This document shows, in pieces, positions 1 to 10,600 of a DNA stretch of 64,000 nucleotides. Both the position numbers and the translations under genes were made by a program. The stretch's first letter is position 1. Each line of letters starts with the position of its first letter. This stretch comes from Dyadobacter chenwenxiniae (lineage in GTDB: Bacteria; Bacteroidota; Bacteroidia; Cytophagales; Spirosomataceae). Location: assembly GCF_022869785.1 (NCBI RefSeq), contig NZ_CP094997.1:2170001-2234000 (forward strand). The letters are read 5' to 3'. The notes below the pieces were generated by a model that had not been told where the DNA came from, did no database searches, and was given only the letters and a program-made list of their open reading frames with translations.

Positions 1-712
1 TTATCAGGAAGACGGCTGGCAGATCATTTCCCAACGCGCACACGGGCTGCTTTCGGGACAAATATGCTTTTACTGGAAACACGACTTCCGGCCGGAACGC
101 TGGCTGGAAACAATCATTGCAACCACGGAGCACGACGATGTGTTCAATGAATTTGTTAATGATGACAATTTGCTGAATGAAAACGGCGGTCCGGTCAATT
201 TTAAAATGCGAAAGTTTGATGAAGATAAATGTGAAGAACTCCTCCAACTCGCCCTTTCCAAAAGCCGTTATATCGCGCTCCTCACTTCGCAGCACATTCA
301 GTTTTTGTATGAGAAAGAAACAGACAAGCACATCGTCGCTTACTGTAAAAAGTTGAAAACCTGGGACGGGAAGTGGCGGAAAGAGGCCGGATTAGATGAA
401 AAAGAAATAAGGACGGCTTACCAGATCCTTGAATGGTGCGACGCATTGTCATTATTGATATGCCAAAATCAGGTTCCTCCAGAAGGTCGGAAAATTGAAA
501 TCAGCCGAGGACCAGACAATCAGCAATACGAACTCTGGTCGCCGGAAGAAAGTGTACTGCATGTGACGCCCTGGCCGTTTGATACGGACAGTTTTAAAAT
601 TCATTTTGAGTCAAAAACGATGACACAACTGAAATTTGACAATGTTATTGCGTTTCGCGAGAAGCTGAAAGACGCCCCTGTGCAGTTCCACACCTATTTA
701 ATTTCCAAATAA
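1..712 (+). CDS. DUF3891 family protein (5' end outside window)
   Basis: The reading frame is already open at the left edge (codons run from base 2) and ends with TAA at 710-712, so only the C-terminal ~236 residues are present. The visible start reads like the N-terminal part of DUF3891 proteins (xxDGWQIISQRAHGLLSGQI), a small soluble family of unknown function often found in Bacteroidota. The internal ATG at 140 is not the real start, because the conserved N-terminal motif lies upstream of it. No membrane segment or signal peptide is visible. The next gene on this strand starts 83 bp downstream. Family assignment is by recognition of the motif and of the alpha-helical, Trp-rich middle part. 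The biochemical role is unknown. Confidence 0.7.
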   Translation, partial: YQEDGWQIISQRAHGLLSGQICFYWKHDFRPERWLETIIATTEHDDVFNEFVNDDNLLNENGGPVNFKMRKFDEDKCEELLQLALSKSRYIALLTSQHIQFLYEKETDKHIVAYCKKLKTWDGKWRKEAGLDEKEIRTAYQILEWCDALSLLICQNQVPPEGRKIEISRGPDNQQYELWSPEESVLHVTPWPFDTDSFKIHFESKTMTQLKFDNVIAFREKLKDAPVQFHTYLISK

Positions 713-807
713 TGCCTGCACAACGTGGTTATTGTTCAATTTTCAGCACATACTTTCGTTCATAAGCTGATCTCCGTATTCATGTTGCGGAGGCAATGCA
801 TACTCAT

Positions 808-1380
808 ATGAAAAAAGCACTTTTTTGTATCCTCCTGCTTGTGGGAACGGTGTCCTGCGAATGGATCGGGAATAGGCCAAGTTTCGGCGACGATTTCACT
901 ACTTATACGATCAAGGCCGGACAACACGAAGTCGAGAAGAATATCAACACACCGTTTACGGCAAGTTCACTTCGGTTTCAAGTGGTCTTTGACAGCTCGT
1001 GCATTTACAAGACAAGTATTCCTGAAAACCAGTTTGATATCAACAAACTTTACGGATTCTCGGATTGCAGCTCCCAGCACCAGAGCAACAGTGCCAGGTT
1101 CGGCTGGAACTGGAATGAAGGTGCCATCCATATTTACGCATATACTTATGCCAATGGCGTACGCGAAGCAAAGGATCTTGGCACTGCACAATTGAATGAG
1201 ACGAACAGTTTCAAGATCGCATTAGAAGATAATTCTTATATTTTTTCTTATCACGGCGTCGACACCAGGATGCCTCGTCACTGTTCAGGCGGTGTGGGCA
1301 TCGCTTATAAACTCCTTCCCTATTTCGGTGGCGACGAGGTGGCGCCACACGAAATAAAGATCAAAATCAGGAATTTGTAA
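808..1380 (+). CDS. small predicted lipoprotein, unknown function
   Basis: Encodes about 190 residues. The likely start is the ATG at 808, which gives MKKALFCILLLVGTVSC: a short basic head, hydrophobic core and lipobox-like end with Cys as the probable acylated residue. An in-frame ATG at 796 would add four residues and is less typical. The mature part is rich in beta-type segments and aromatic residues and has three further Cys. I recognise no domain. The gene overlaps the convergent treZ gene by 14 bp at its 3' end, leaving no room for a terminator between them. Export and lipidation are inferred from the signal only. Confidence 0.6.
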   Translation: MKKALFCILLLVGTVSCEWIGNRPSFGDDFTTYTIKAGQHEVEKNINTPFTASSLRFQVVFDSSCIYKTSIPENQFDINKLYGFSDCSSQHQSNSARFGWNWNEGAIHIYAYTYANGVREAKDLGTAQLNETNSFKIALEDNSYIFSYHGVDTRMPRHCSGGVGIAYKLLPYFGGDEVAPHEIKIKIRNL

Positions 1381-3196
1381 ATACGGCAAAGCTCTCGGGC
1401 GCAAGCATAATCAGCCTGTCGGCAGGCGGGTCGGCCATTATCCCTATGCCATTCCATTGAGAATCCGAAGATGCGATCAGTTTTTTCCACCCGCTGCCCC
1501 GCTCAGGCAACCAGGTTTCACGGACTGATTTAGAGAAATTGAGGACCACAATAATTTCCTGCTCCCCGGACCAGCGACGAATCGTAATGGTCTCATTTAC
1601 CACATCCGGCTCAACTTCAATTGCTTGCCGGTCCATATTATGCAATGCAGGCTGGCTTTTCCTCAGCTGAATCAGTGTTTTGTAAAACTGAAACATCGTT
1701 TGGTGTGGCTCCTTCGGCAGCAAAGACCATTGCAACTTCGAACTATTGAATGTCTCCACACCCATCGGATCTGGCGCTTCGCCTTCTATGTGAAACGCGG
1801 CAAATTCGCGCTTCCTACCCTTCCTGACAGCTTCCGCCAGCTCAGGATCTGTATGACTCACGAAATACATAAATGGATTGCGCTCGCTATATTCCTCTCC
1901 CATAAACAACATAGGCAGATAAGGACTCACCAAAACGGCCCCAGCAAGCAACTTTTGCATTTCAAACGAAACCAGCTGGCTCGTCCGCTCACCCAGCATC
2001 CGGTTGCCTACATGATCATGGTTTTGAGAAAAAACCACAAACTGCTCCCCCGGGTAACCATCGGCCTTTACACCAAATATCCGCTTCCGATGTTCGGAAA
2101 ACGTCCCGTCGTATACGTAAGCATCTTTATAGGATTTTGCCAGCGACGTTATCGGCTCAAAATCAGAATAATAACCGCTTCGCTGCTGGCCAGAAGCGAC
2201 ACGTAATGCGTGGTGAAATTCATCTACCCACTGTCCATCCAATCCGTAACCTCCCTTTGATGTCGGTTTAATGAACTTCGTATCATTCAGATCCATTTCC
2301 ACGATCAGGTAATGCGCCTTCCCGGTTTGCTCTGCCAATTCATTCACACGGCTTTTCATTTCCTGTAAAATATGAACCGGGCTCATATCCTTAATCGCAT
2401 GTACGGCATCCATTCTTAGTGCATCTATGTGAAAGTCCCGGAACCACATCAGGACATTTTCTATAAAATAACCGCGTACACCGTCACACCAGGCATCATC
2501 AAAGTTGATCGCATCTCCCCAGGGTGTGTTGTATCTATCTGTAAAATAAGGACCATACTGCGGCAGCACATTACCCTCCGGGCCAATGTGGTTATACACA
2601 ACGTCCAGAATAACTGCAAGCCCTTTTTCATGGCATGCATTGACGAGATGCTGCAACGCCTCGGGTCCGCCGTAGGAATCCTGCACACAATACGGTAACA
2701 CGCCGTCGTAACCCCAATTACGGGCACCTGCAAATTGCGAAACGGGCATAATCTCAATCGCATTAATGCCCAGATCAACCAGATAATCCAGCTTGCTTTC
2801 CATAGCGGCGAACGTGCCTTCTTCCGTAAAAGTGCCTGTATGCAGTTCGTAAATGATGTAATCTTTCAGAGCGACCTGGGGCAGATTTTTATCCGTCCAT
2901 TTAAAACTTCTGAGGTCATAAGCGGCAGACGGCCCGTGGACACCTTGCGGTTGCCAGAGGGACGCCGGGTCGGGCGAACGGTTTCCATTTACAATGAACT
3001 GGTAAATGTCGCCCGCTTTGAGTGCGCCTGTTTGCAATGACCAATAGCCCAGTTCCTGCTTTTTGAGTGGCAATTGCACCTCAGATTCAACCAGCAAGAG
3101 CGACACCTCATCAAGCTCCGGTGCCCATACAACCACATTTGCTTCTCCGAATTCATTAAATCTTACTCCCGGCAGCAGCTTTTCGTTGTCAATCAT
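1367..3196 (-). CDS. treZ: malto-oligosyltrehalose trehalohydrolase
   Basis: 609 residues, the usual size for TreZ (GH13 subfamily 10). The enzyme cleaves the alpha-1,4 bond next to the terminal trehalosyl unit of malto-oligosyltrehalose and releases trehalose. An N-terminal beta-sandwich (to about residue 95, with the typical VVWAPELDEVSLLL) precedes the alpha-amylase barrel. Catalytic signatures are visible: the nucleophile Asp in LRMDAVHA (about residue 263), the acid/base Glu in IVEMDLND (about 300) and the SQNHDHVGN motif. The gene lies 4 bp past the end of glgX on the same strand, so the two look cotranscribed. The partner synthase TreY is not within the window. No signal peptide is visible, so it is cytoplasmic. 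Confidence 0.93.
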   Translation of the reverse strand: MIDNEKLLPGVRFNEFGEANVVVWAPELDEVSLLLVESEVQLPLKKQELGYWSLQTGALKAGDIYQFIVNGNRSPDPASLWQPQGVHGPSAAYDLRSFKWTDKNLPQVALKDYIIYELHTGTFTEEGTFAAMESKLDYLVDLGINAIEIMPVSQFAGARNWGYDGVLPYCVQDSYGGPEALQHLVNACHEKGLAVILDVVYNHIGPEGNVLPQYGPYFTDRYNTPWGDAINFDDAWCDGVRGYFIENVLMWFRDFHIDALRMDAVHAIKDMSPVHILQEMKSRVNELAEQTGKAHYLIVEMDLNDTKFIKPTSKGGYGLDGQWVDEFHHALRVASGQQRSGYYSDFEPITSLAKSYKDAYVYDGTFSEHRKRIFGVKADGYPGEQFVVFSQNHDHVGNRMLGERTSQLVSFEMQKLLAGAVLVSPYLPMLFMGEEYSERNPFMYFVSHTDPELAEAVRKGRKREFAAFHIEGEAPDPMGVETFNSSKLQWSLLPKEPHQTMFQFYKTLIQLRKSQPALHNMDRQAIEVEPDVVNETITIRRWSGEQEIIVVLNFSKSVRETWLPERGSGWKKLIASSDSQWNGIGIMADPPADRLIMLAPESFAVFTNS

Positions 3197-5374
3197 ATTT
3201 TTTGTTGTTCCAATGCGTGTTTAAAAACGATTATCGACCGGCTATCTACGGTCACCAGAGCATCCGGCTCGAATAACTGGCCATCCTCAGTAATACAGTT
3301 TGCACTTGTATCAATCACTTTACGCCATTCTGTACCATACTTTTTTGGAGGAAGTTTGTATTCAACCGGCTCGAAATGGGCGTTAAAGATCATATAAAAG
3401 CTATCATCGTAAATCGGCTCACCCTTTTTATTCACATGCCGGATTCCTTTACCATTCAGGAATATGCCCAGTGATTTAGCATAGTCGTGGTTCCAGTTTT
3501 CTTCCGGCATTTCGCTTCCGTCCGGTAAAAACCAGGCGATGTCTTCCAGCCCTTTCCCTTTGATCGGCAATCCGCGGAACCAATCCCGTCTGCGGAACGA
3601 ACGGTGCGCTTTACTGAAAGCGATCAGCTTTTGTGAGAATGTTAATAAATCCTGGTCTGCTTTTTCCCAGTCGAGCCACGAAATCTCATTATCCTGGCAA
3701 TATGCATTGTTGTTTCCACCTTGTGTCCTTCCCCACTCATCACCCGCCACGAGCATAGGCACGCCCTGCGAAAGGAAAAGCGTTGTAAGGAAATTTCTTT
3801 TCTGCTTGTTTCTGAGCTCCATTACTTCGGGGGTTGTCCGACGGCCCTTCACTGCCGCAGTTCCACGAACGATTGTGATCATCGCCATCATTGTTATCCT
3901 CACCATTCGCAAAATTACGTTTTGCATTATACGACACCAGGTCGTTCAATGTAAATCCGTCGTGGGCAGTTATAAAATTAATGCTTGCGGTTGGTCTGCG
4001 ATACTCTCCTTTATATAGATCCGAACTCCCTGTAAAGCGCTCTGCGAACTCGGCCAGCATACTATCGGCTCCTCGCCAAAAGTCACGCATACAGTCGCGG
4101 TAACGACCATTCCATTCAGCCCAGCCCATAGGGAATTTTCCGACCTGGTAACCATCATAACCAATGTCCCAGGGCTCGGCGATCAGTTTTACCTGTGAAA
4201 TGATAGGGTCCTGGTGGATGATATCGAAGAACGCGCTAAGCCTGTCCACTTCGTGCAATTCCCTGGCCAGCGTAGACGCAAGGTCAAAGCGGAATCCGTC
4301 AACATGCATTTCAGTGATCCAGTAACGCAAACTGTCCATGATCAACCGCAGCACGCTGGGAAGCCTGGCATTCAATGTGTTACCGGTTCCTGTGTAATCC
4401 ATGTAATAGCGCCCGTCCATCAAGCGGTAATACGACATATTGTCAATCCCCCGGAAGGACAATGTAGGACCCATATGGTTTCCTTCCCCTGTATGGTTGT
4501 AAACCACGTCCAGGATCACTTCAATGCCGGCCTTATGCATTTCCTTGACCATATTTTTAAACTCGTTCACTTGCTGGCCGTGGGTTCCGGAGCTGCTGTA
4601 ACGCACATCCGGGGCAAAAAAACCGATGGAATTATATCCCCAGTAATTGGTCAGTTCACGCTCCTTTAAATGTCGGTCAGAAATGAAATGGTGTACAGGC
4701 ATGAGCTCAACAGCGTTCACACCCAGCTCTTTAAGATATTTAATCGTCGCCGGATGAGCCATAGCCGCATATGTTCCGCGGATTTCCTCGGGAATTTCTT
4801 TATTCAAAAAAGTGAAACCCTTCACATGTGTCTCATAAAGAATGGTATCGTGATACGGAATCTCGGGCGGCTGCACGCCTTCCCAGTCAAACGTTGGATC
4901 AATGACAACCGATTTGGGGATGTAGGGAGCGCTATCGAGTTCGCTGAAACTCAGGTCCTCATTTTCGTCACCAATAACGTATCCAAAAAGCGCATCGTGC
5001 CACTGGATTGTTCCCGAAACAGATTTGGCATACGGATCAATCAGAAGCTTATTCGGATTAAAACGGAAACCATATGCTGGTTCATAGGGCCCGTGAACGC
5101 GATATCCGTACAATTGTCCCGGTTTCAATCCCGGCACATACACATGCCACACATGGTGCGACGCTTCCTTGATCTCGATTTTAATGTGCTCGCGCAAACT
5201 TTCCTGACTCTCGAACAAACATAATTCCACGCCAGTCGCATTCTCCGAATACAACGCAAAGTTAACGCCCTCTCCATCCCAGGTTGCGCCTAATGGATAG
5301 GGTTCGCCTGGATAAACTAGTATTTTGCTGTGTTCCGATTCTTTAACAACATTATTGTTAGATACTTTTTTCAT
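3193..5374 (-). pseudogene. glgX: glycogen debranching enzyme GlgX, frameshifted
   Basis: Two overlapping minus-strand reading frames together make one full-length GlgX (about 725 residues). The N-terminal part starts at the ATG at 5374 (MKKVSNNN), carries the CBM48 domain (YPLGATWDGEGVNFALYSEN) and most of the GH13_11 barrel, including VDGFRFDLAS, LIAEPWD and ITAHDGFTLND. It is thrown out of frame in a run of five G (plus strand 3829-3833). The rest continues in the next frame from PEVMELRNKQKRNF through SQGVPMLVAGDEWGRTQGGNNN to the end at 3193. Removing one G restores SDNPEVMELR exactly. An upstream in-frame ATG at 5476 is unlikely to be used because the extra residues do not resemble the family. 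The enzyme would hydrolyse alpha-1,6 branches of glycogen limit dextrins and feed TreZ/TreY. The lesion may be a sequencing error. Confidence 0.88.
3829..3833. other. G5 run at the glgX frameshift
   Basis: Five consecutive G on the plus strand (C5 in the coding strand). With four, the coding strand reads GAC AAC CCC GAA GTA ATG GAG, giving the conserved DNPEVME. With five, the frame shifts to DNPRSN and the first product ends about 30 residues later. Confidence 0.85.
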
Positions 5375-5564
5375 CTTTGAATCATTTTCGTTATCAATTC
5401 CATATCGCTCAGCCAGGATCGCCTGCTGAACCGCTCTCACACACACCTTATGCGCTGGAATTTCATTTGAGAACACGATTTGCTATAAAATTATGCCAGA
5501 ACAGCGGTTACTTGTTCGGGAAAATATTCCACAGAAGCCCGAATGAGCGCGTAACAATAACATT

Positions 5565-5822
5565 ATGGACAAAAACAAGTTGCCGGAAATGCTGGCATTT
5601 CTACAAAAGGTCAGTGAGATGAATGAAGACACTGCCTATGATTCCTCGGACGAGCATCTGGTAAACGCCATTATTGATATGGTGAAGCAAGAGGGACACT
5701 CCTCAATCTCAGAAGAGTTTGACATGCCCTTTATTCATCCCATGATTACAATTCAAAAATGGGTGGAAGAATTGAAGATTATTGTCATTGACAATGTCCG
5801 GGAAAGCAATGCGGATAATTAG
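5565..5822 (+). CDS. small acidic protein, unknown function
   Basis: 85 residues starting MDKNKLPEMLAF. It is rich in Glu and Asp, mostly helical in appearance, with no Cys, signal peptide or membrane segment. The start at 5565 fits because the preceding intergenic region is A/T-rich and the N-terminus is a natural amphipathic helix. It lies alone between the divergent glgX gene and the kinase operon 214 bp downstream. I recognise no family. The composition and regular codon use support a real gene. Confidence 0.5.
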   Translation: MDKNKLPEMLAFLQKVSEMNEDTAYDSSDEHLVNAIIDMVKQEGHSSISEEFDMPFIHPMITIQKWVEELKIIVIDNVRESNADN

Positions 5823-5932
5823 CCAAAAACGCAAAAAAACGTCCGTTTTGGTACGATTTTTGTACAAATTTGCGTAGAAAACGTTTATTTTAACTAAAAT
5901 TGAAGTTGTTTTTGTCACTGTATCTTAACTAA

Positions 5933-5963
5933 TTGACTTGCAGCGTATACACATATAAGTTTA
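5933..5963 (+). promoter_or_regulatory. candidate Bacteroidota-type promoter of the signalling operon
   Basis: A TTG at 5933-5935 is followed after 20 bp by TAAGTTTA (5956-5963), which matches the Bacteroidota -7 element TAnnTTTG at seven of eight positions. It sits about 70 bp before the ATG of the first kinase gene. Assignment is by consensus only. Confidence 0.35.
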
Positions 5964-6035
5964 ATTTCGATTGGTACATATTACTTCACAGCTGACATCT
6001 AACAAGAATTGCGTGGATAATTTTTTACCCATATT

Positions 6036-7631
6036 ATGATTCTGATTGTCGACGACAGGCCCGAAAATATACTTCCTTTAAAAAAGATTCTGGAACTGCA
6101 CAATTTCAAAACGGATAGTGCAGAGTCGGGTGAAGAGGCGTTGAGAAAAATCCTGAAAAACAGCTATTCTGTGATCATAATGGATGTTCAGATGCCTGGT
6201 ATGGACGGGTTTGAAGTGGCGGAGGCCATTTCTGGCTTCGGCAAAGCAAAAGACACGCCGATCATTTTCCTGTCTGCGGTGAACAAGGAAAAACGGTTTA
6301 TTACCAAGGGTTACTCGTCGGGCGGCATTGATTACCTGACCAAACCCGTAGACCCGGATATTTTGTTGCTGAAAGTCAAAACATTCAATAAGCTGTTTGA
6401 GCAGCAGCAGGAACTCAAATCGATCCAGCATTCCCTGCAATATGAGATTGAAATCAGGAAAAAGGCACAGGAGGAACTGGCCGGGCGTATGCAGGAACTG
6501 CGTTTCATCCTGGAATCCCTTCCCCAGATCGCTTTCACCATCGGCATTGACGGAAAAATCGAATTTGTGAATGAACATTGGTTTCAGCTTTCCCGGGATG
6601 CCACCGTTTTTCCGGAATCTCATCCGGAAGACGACCTTTACCGTGCCTGGGAAACGCATTTTAAGGATGGCCTCGAATTCACAGGTGAGGCAAGATTAAA
6701 GCATCTGGATACGCAGGAATACAAATATTTTCTGATCAAAATCATCCCGATCCTGCAAAACGGCTCGAGCATTCGCTGGGTAGGAACATTTACGGACATT
6801 CACCAGCAAAAAATGGCCAATGAGCTGCTGGAACACAAGGTGGAACTCCGAACGAAAGAACTCCTGGATAAGAATTCCGAGCTGGAAACGACCAATCACG
6901 AATTACAGCAATTTGCGTGGGTTGTTTCTCATGATTTGAAAGAACCTCTGCGCAAAATACAGACATTCAGCCATCTAATTAAAGACAAATACCTGAAAGA
7001 AAATCCTGAGGCCATTTCTTATCTCAACAGATCCATCAGCTCTTCGGCCCGAATGTCGCGCCTGATCAGCGATCTGCTGGATTATTCCAGGCTTTCCGTC
7101 AAGGCGCATTTCCAGCCTACCGACCTGAACGCGCTTCTGGAAGATCTTTTGTCCGATTTCGATGAGATTATCCTGAGCAAAAGAGCAGTAATCCAGCTCG
7201 ATAAATTGCCCATTATTGACACCATTCCCAGTCAGATCCGGCAGGTTTTTCAAAATCTGATCAGCAATGCACTCAAATTCTCTAAAGAAGGGACGCCGCC
7301 GGTTATTAAGATATCCTCAACCATTATTGCGGAGAAATTTGTAGACGCCGAAGTCGATGAGGGCGGCCATTTTTGCAGGATCGTGATTGAAGATAATGGC
7401 ATAGGCTTCGACGAGAAATTTCTCGACCGGATATTCGTCATCTTCCAGCGTCTTAACAACCTCGGTACTTACGAAGGGACGGGGATCGGACTGGCGATCG
7501 CGAAAAAGATCATGGACAAGCATAACGGGATCATTTCGGCCAGGAGCGCGGAAAATCGCGGAGCGCAATTTATTCTTATCCTGCCCCTGGTCCAGGAGCA
7601 GGTTTTAAATGAAACCAAAACTGAAAATTAG
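6036..7631 (+). CDS. receiver-PAS-histidine kinase
   Basis: 531 residues. An N-terminal receiver domain (1-120; acidic pair in LIVDDRPEN, phospho-acceptor Asp about 50 in IIMDVQMPGMDG, Lys in LTKPVD) is followed by a helical linker, a PAS domain (about 150-260, with the PAC-like IRWVGTFTDIH end), a coiled coil, a HisKA domain with His about 299 in VVSHDLKEPL and an HATPase domain (NLISNALKFS, EDNGIGFDEKF, GTGIGLAIAKKI). There is no membrane segment, so it is a soluble kinase that can be phosphorylated at its receiver and pass or remove phosphoryl groups. It is the first gene of a tight operon, with only 12 bp to the next kinase. The stimulus is unknown. The start at 6036 begins directly at the receiver beta-1 strand. 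Confidence 0.9.
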   Translation: MILIVDDRPENILPLKKILELHNFKTDSAESGEEALRKILKNSYSVIIMDVQMPGMDGFEVAEAISGFGKAKDTPIIFLSAVNKEKRFITKGYSSGGIDYLTKPVDPDILLLKVKTFNKLFEQQQELKSIQHSLQYEIEIRKKAQEELAGRMQELRFILESLPQIAFTIGIDGKIEFVNEHWFQLSRDATVFPESHPEDDLYRAWETHFKDGLEFTGEARLKHLDTQEYKYFLIKIIPILQNGSSIRWVGTFTDIHQQKMANELLEHKVELRTKELLDKNSELETTNHELQQFAWVVSHDLKEPLRKIQTFSHLIKDKYLKENPEAISYLNRSISSSARMSRLISDLLDYSRLSVKAHFQPTDLNALLEDLLSDFDEIILSKRAVIQLDKLPIIDTIPSQIRQVFQNLISNALKFSKEGTPPVIKISSTIIAEKFVDAEVDEGGHFCRIVIEDNGIGFDEKFLDRIFVIFQRLNNLGTYEGTGIGLAIAKKIMDKHNGIISARSAENRGAQFILILPLVQEQVLNETKTEN

Positions 7632-7643
7632 CAGCAAGGCACG

Positions 7644-10600
7644 ATGAGAAAAACCTCTAACTCTATCATTCAGCAACTACAAATTGTTTTTTCCTTCTCC
7701 ATATTATTGCTGATATTCAGCTTGCTGGCATCTTATTACAGCACCCAAAAATTAATTAACAACTCTCAGCTTGTCAACCATACCAACCAGGTCCTCATTG
7801 AAGCAGAAAGCATTATTTCCTATGTAAAAGATGCGGAAACTGGTCAGCGCGGTTTTCTGATCACCGGAGAACAGACGTTTCTGGACCCCTACTCCGACGC
7901 GTACGCGAAAACTACAAACAGTCACAATAATCTCAGCGAACTAACGGCGGACAGTCCGATCCAGCAAAAAAACCTGCGTGAAGTCAAAGCATTGTATGAA
8001 GCCAAATTTGGGCAGATGCAGAACATTATAGACCAGACACGCAGGAATCCGGACTTCGCCAACGACCAGAACGGCAGGCTCAGGGAAATGCTCAGAGGAA
8101 AAAAGGTCATGGATGATCTGCGGCTGGTGGTGGAACGCATCAAATCCGAGGAAAACAAAATCTTGCAGGACCGTCTCGAACAGCAGGAAATCTACATTCG
8201 CTATACGCCAATCCTGCTCGTCGTTGCCGCATTAATCTCGATCCTGATCACGGTTTTTGCCTATATGCGCATTAAAAATGATATGGACAAACGGCTTGCC
8301 GCCCAATTACTTGAAGAACAAAAATATACAGAGACAGAACGCAGGATCAACCGCATAGAGCAGATTACCAGACAGGTTTCAAATGGTGATTATAAGGTAA
8401 GGTCGCAAGATCAAAGCGATGACGATCTCGGACGCATTTCATTAGCACTTAACACGATGACTGCTTCGCTGGAACAGACATTCAATGACCTTACCACGAG
8501 AAACTGGCTGCAAACCGGAGCCGTGGAAATCAGTGACGCCATTCGGGGAGAGCGGATATTGAAAAAACTGGCGACAAATCTCATCAACACCATCACACGT
8601 TATTCCAAGGCGCAACTCGGCACCATTTATATCCAGGATAATGATTGGAATTTCAGGCTCGCGAGCAGTTACGCTGCGGAGCAGGCACCCGACACAATTA
8701 CGCCAGGCTCGGGACTTGCAGGGCAGGTGATTGAAAGTAAAAAGCCCCTGATCGTGTACGACGTTCCTGAGAATTACCTCAAAGTGACATCGACCCTGGG
8801 GGAAACAAAGCCCGTTACACTCGCTATTTTGCCGCTCATTTATGCCTATGAGTGCATCGGGGTCATTGAACTTGGCTTTTTGAGCAAACCGGACCGCAAT
8901 GATATCCTGTTTTTGGAAAACAACCTGGAATCCATTGCGACAGGCATTAACTCGGCATTGGATTATTTAAAACTGCAAAACTTCCTGGAAGAAACGCAGG
9001 CACAATCCGAGGAATTACAAACGCAGCATAACGAACTGGAAAACCTCAATGCCGAGCTGGAAGCGCAGTCGCAGAAGTTGCAGGCATCCGAAGAAGAGCT
9101 TCGCGTACAACAGGAAGAGTTGCAGCAAACCAATGAGGAACTTGAAGAACGGAGCGGTTTACTGGAAGAAAAGAATATTGAAATTCAGAAAAAAGCAGAG
9201 GAACTCGAATTAACCACGCGCTATAAGTCTGAGTTCCTGGCCAATATGTCGCATGAGCTGCGGACACCGCTAAACTCAATCCTGCTCCTGAGCAGATTAC
9301 TTGCTGAAAACGATGAGAAGAACCTGAGTAGCGATCAAATAGAATATGCAACGGTGATCCAGTCTTCCGGCAACGGTTTACTCGGCCTGATTGATGAAAT
9401 CCTCGATTTGTCCAAGATTGAGGCCGGTAAAATGGAGCTGGATTATGGCAATGTGTCGGTGAAAGAAATTGTTGAAGATTTGAGAGGCCTGTTCAGTCCG
9501 GTAGCGAAAGAGAAAGGGCTCGATTTCAATATCAACATTGAAAACGGTGTTCCGCTTGTGATTGAAACAGACAAGATGCGTTTGGAACAGATCTTGAAAA
9601 ACCTCATTTCCAACGCTTTGAAATTCACTTCGCAGGGGTCTGTTCAAATTGATATCAAACGGAAGCCGGAAGCGGAACATCTGATCAGCTTCGCGGTCAC
9701 AGATACGGGCATAGGCGTTGCCCCTGAGAAGCAGCAGCACATATTTGAAGCATTCCAGCAAGCAGACGGATCCACCAAGCGCAAATACGGCGGGACAGGA
9801 TTGGGATTGTCGATCAGCCGCGAGCTTGTGAAGTTGCTCGGCGGCGAAATCTCGTTAAGCAGCAAGCTGAATGAGGGCAGCGTGTTCACCCTCGGTATCC
9901 CAATTGCAAAGACGTACAATCCGGCAGGCAGCGAGCAGCAGAACTACTTTGTAAACCACAATGAGGCGTCGCTGAAAACGAAACCTGAGGGAATTGACAA
10001 ACGATTTATCAGCACAGTTATTCCAAGAAGTATCGACGATGACCGCGACAACATTGAAAGCACAGACAAGACCATTCTGATCATTGAAGACGATACAACG
10101 TTCGCAAAGTCTTTGCTTGATTACACCCGTAAGCAAGGTTACAAAGGCATCGTGGCCGTGCGCGGCGATGAAGGACTGGAACTTGCGCAGGCATTTGTGC
10201 CTATGGGTATTTTACTGGACATTCAGCTTCCCGTGCTCAGCGGCTGGGAAGTAATGGACGAGCTGAAGGCCCGTCCGGAAACACGGCATATTCCGGTGCA
10301 CATTATGTCGTCGCACCGTATGAAAAATGAAAGTTTGCTCAAAGGCGCAGTGGACTTTATTGATAAGCCGGTTGCATTTGAAAAGATGGAAGAGATCTTC
10401 AAAAAGATCGAATTCGTGGTGAGCCGGCGGAGTAAAAAGGTGCTGATTGTGGAAGATAACTCCATGCATGCAAAGGCGCTCGCTTACTTCCTGTCGTCTT
10501 TCAATATTAATTCCAAACTGAAAAGCGACATAAGCGAAGGTTTGGAAACCTTGCAGAACAATGAGGTGGACTGCGTGATCCTGGATATGGGCATACCCGA

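Noticed and set aside
3539..5224. Long plus-strand frames across glgX (159-184 residues)
   Set aside because: Antisense shadows of the GlgX coding frame, with many Cys, Arg and His and no domain.
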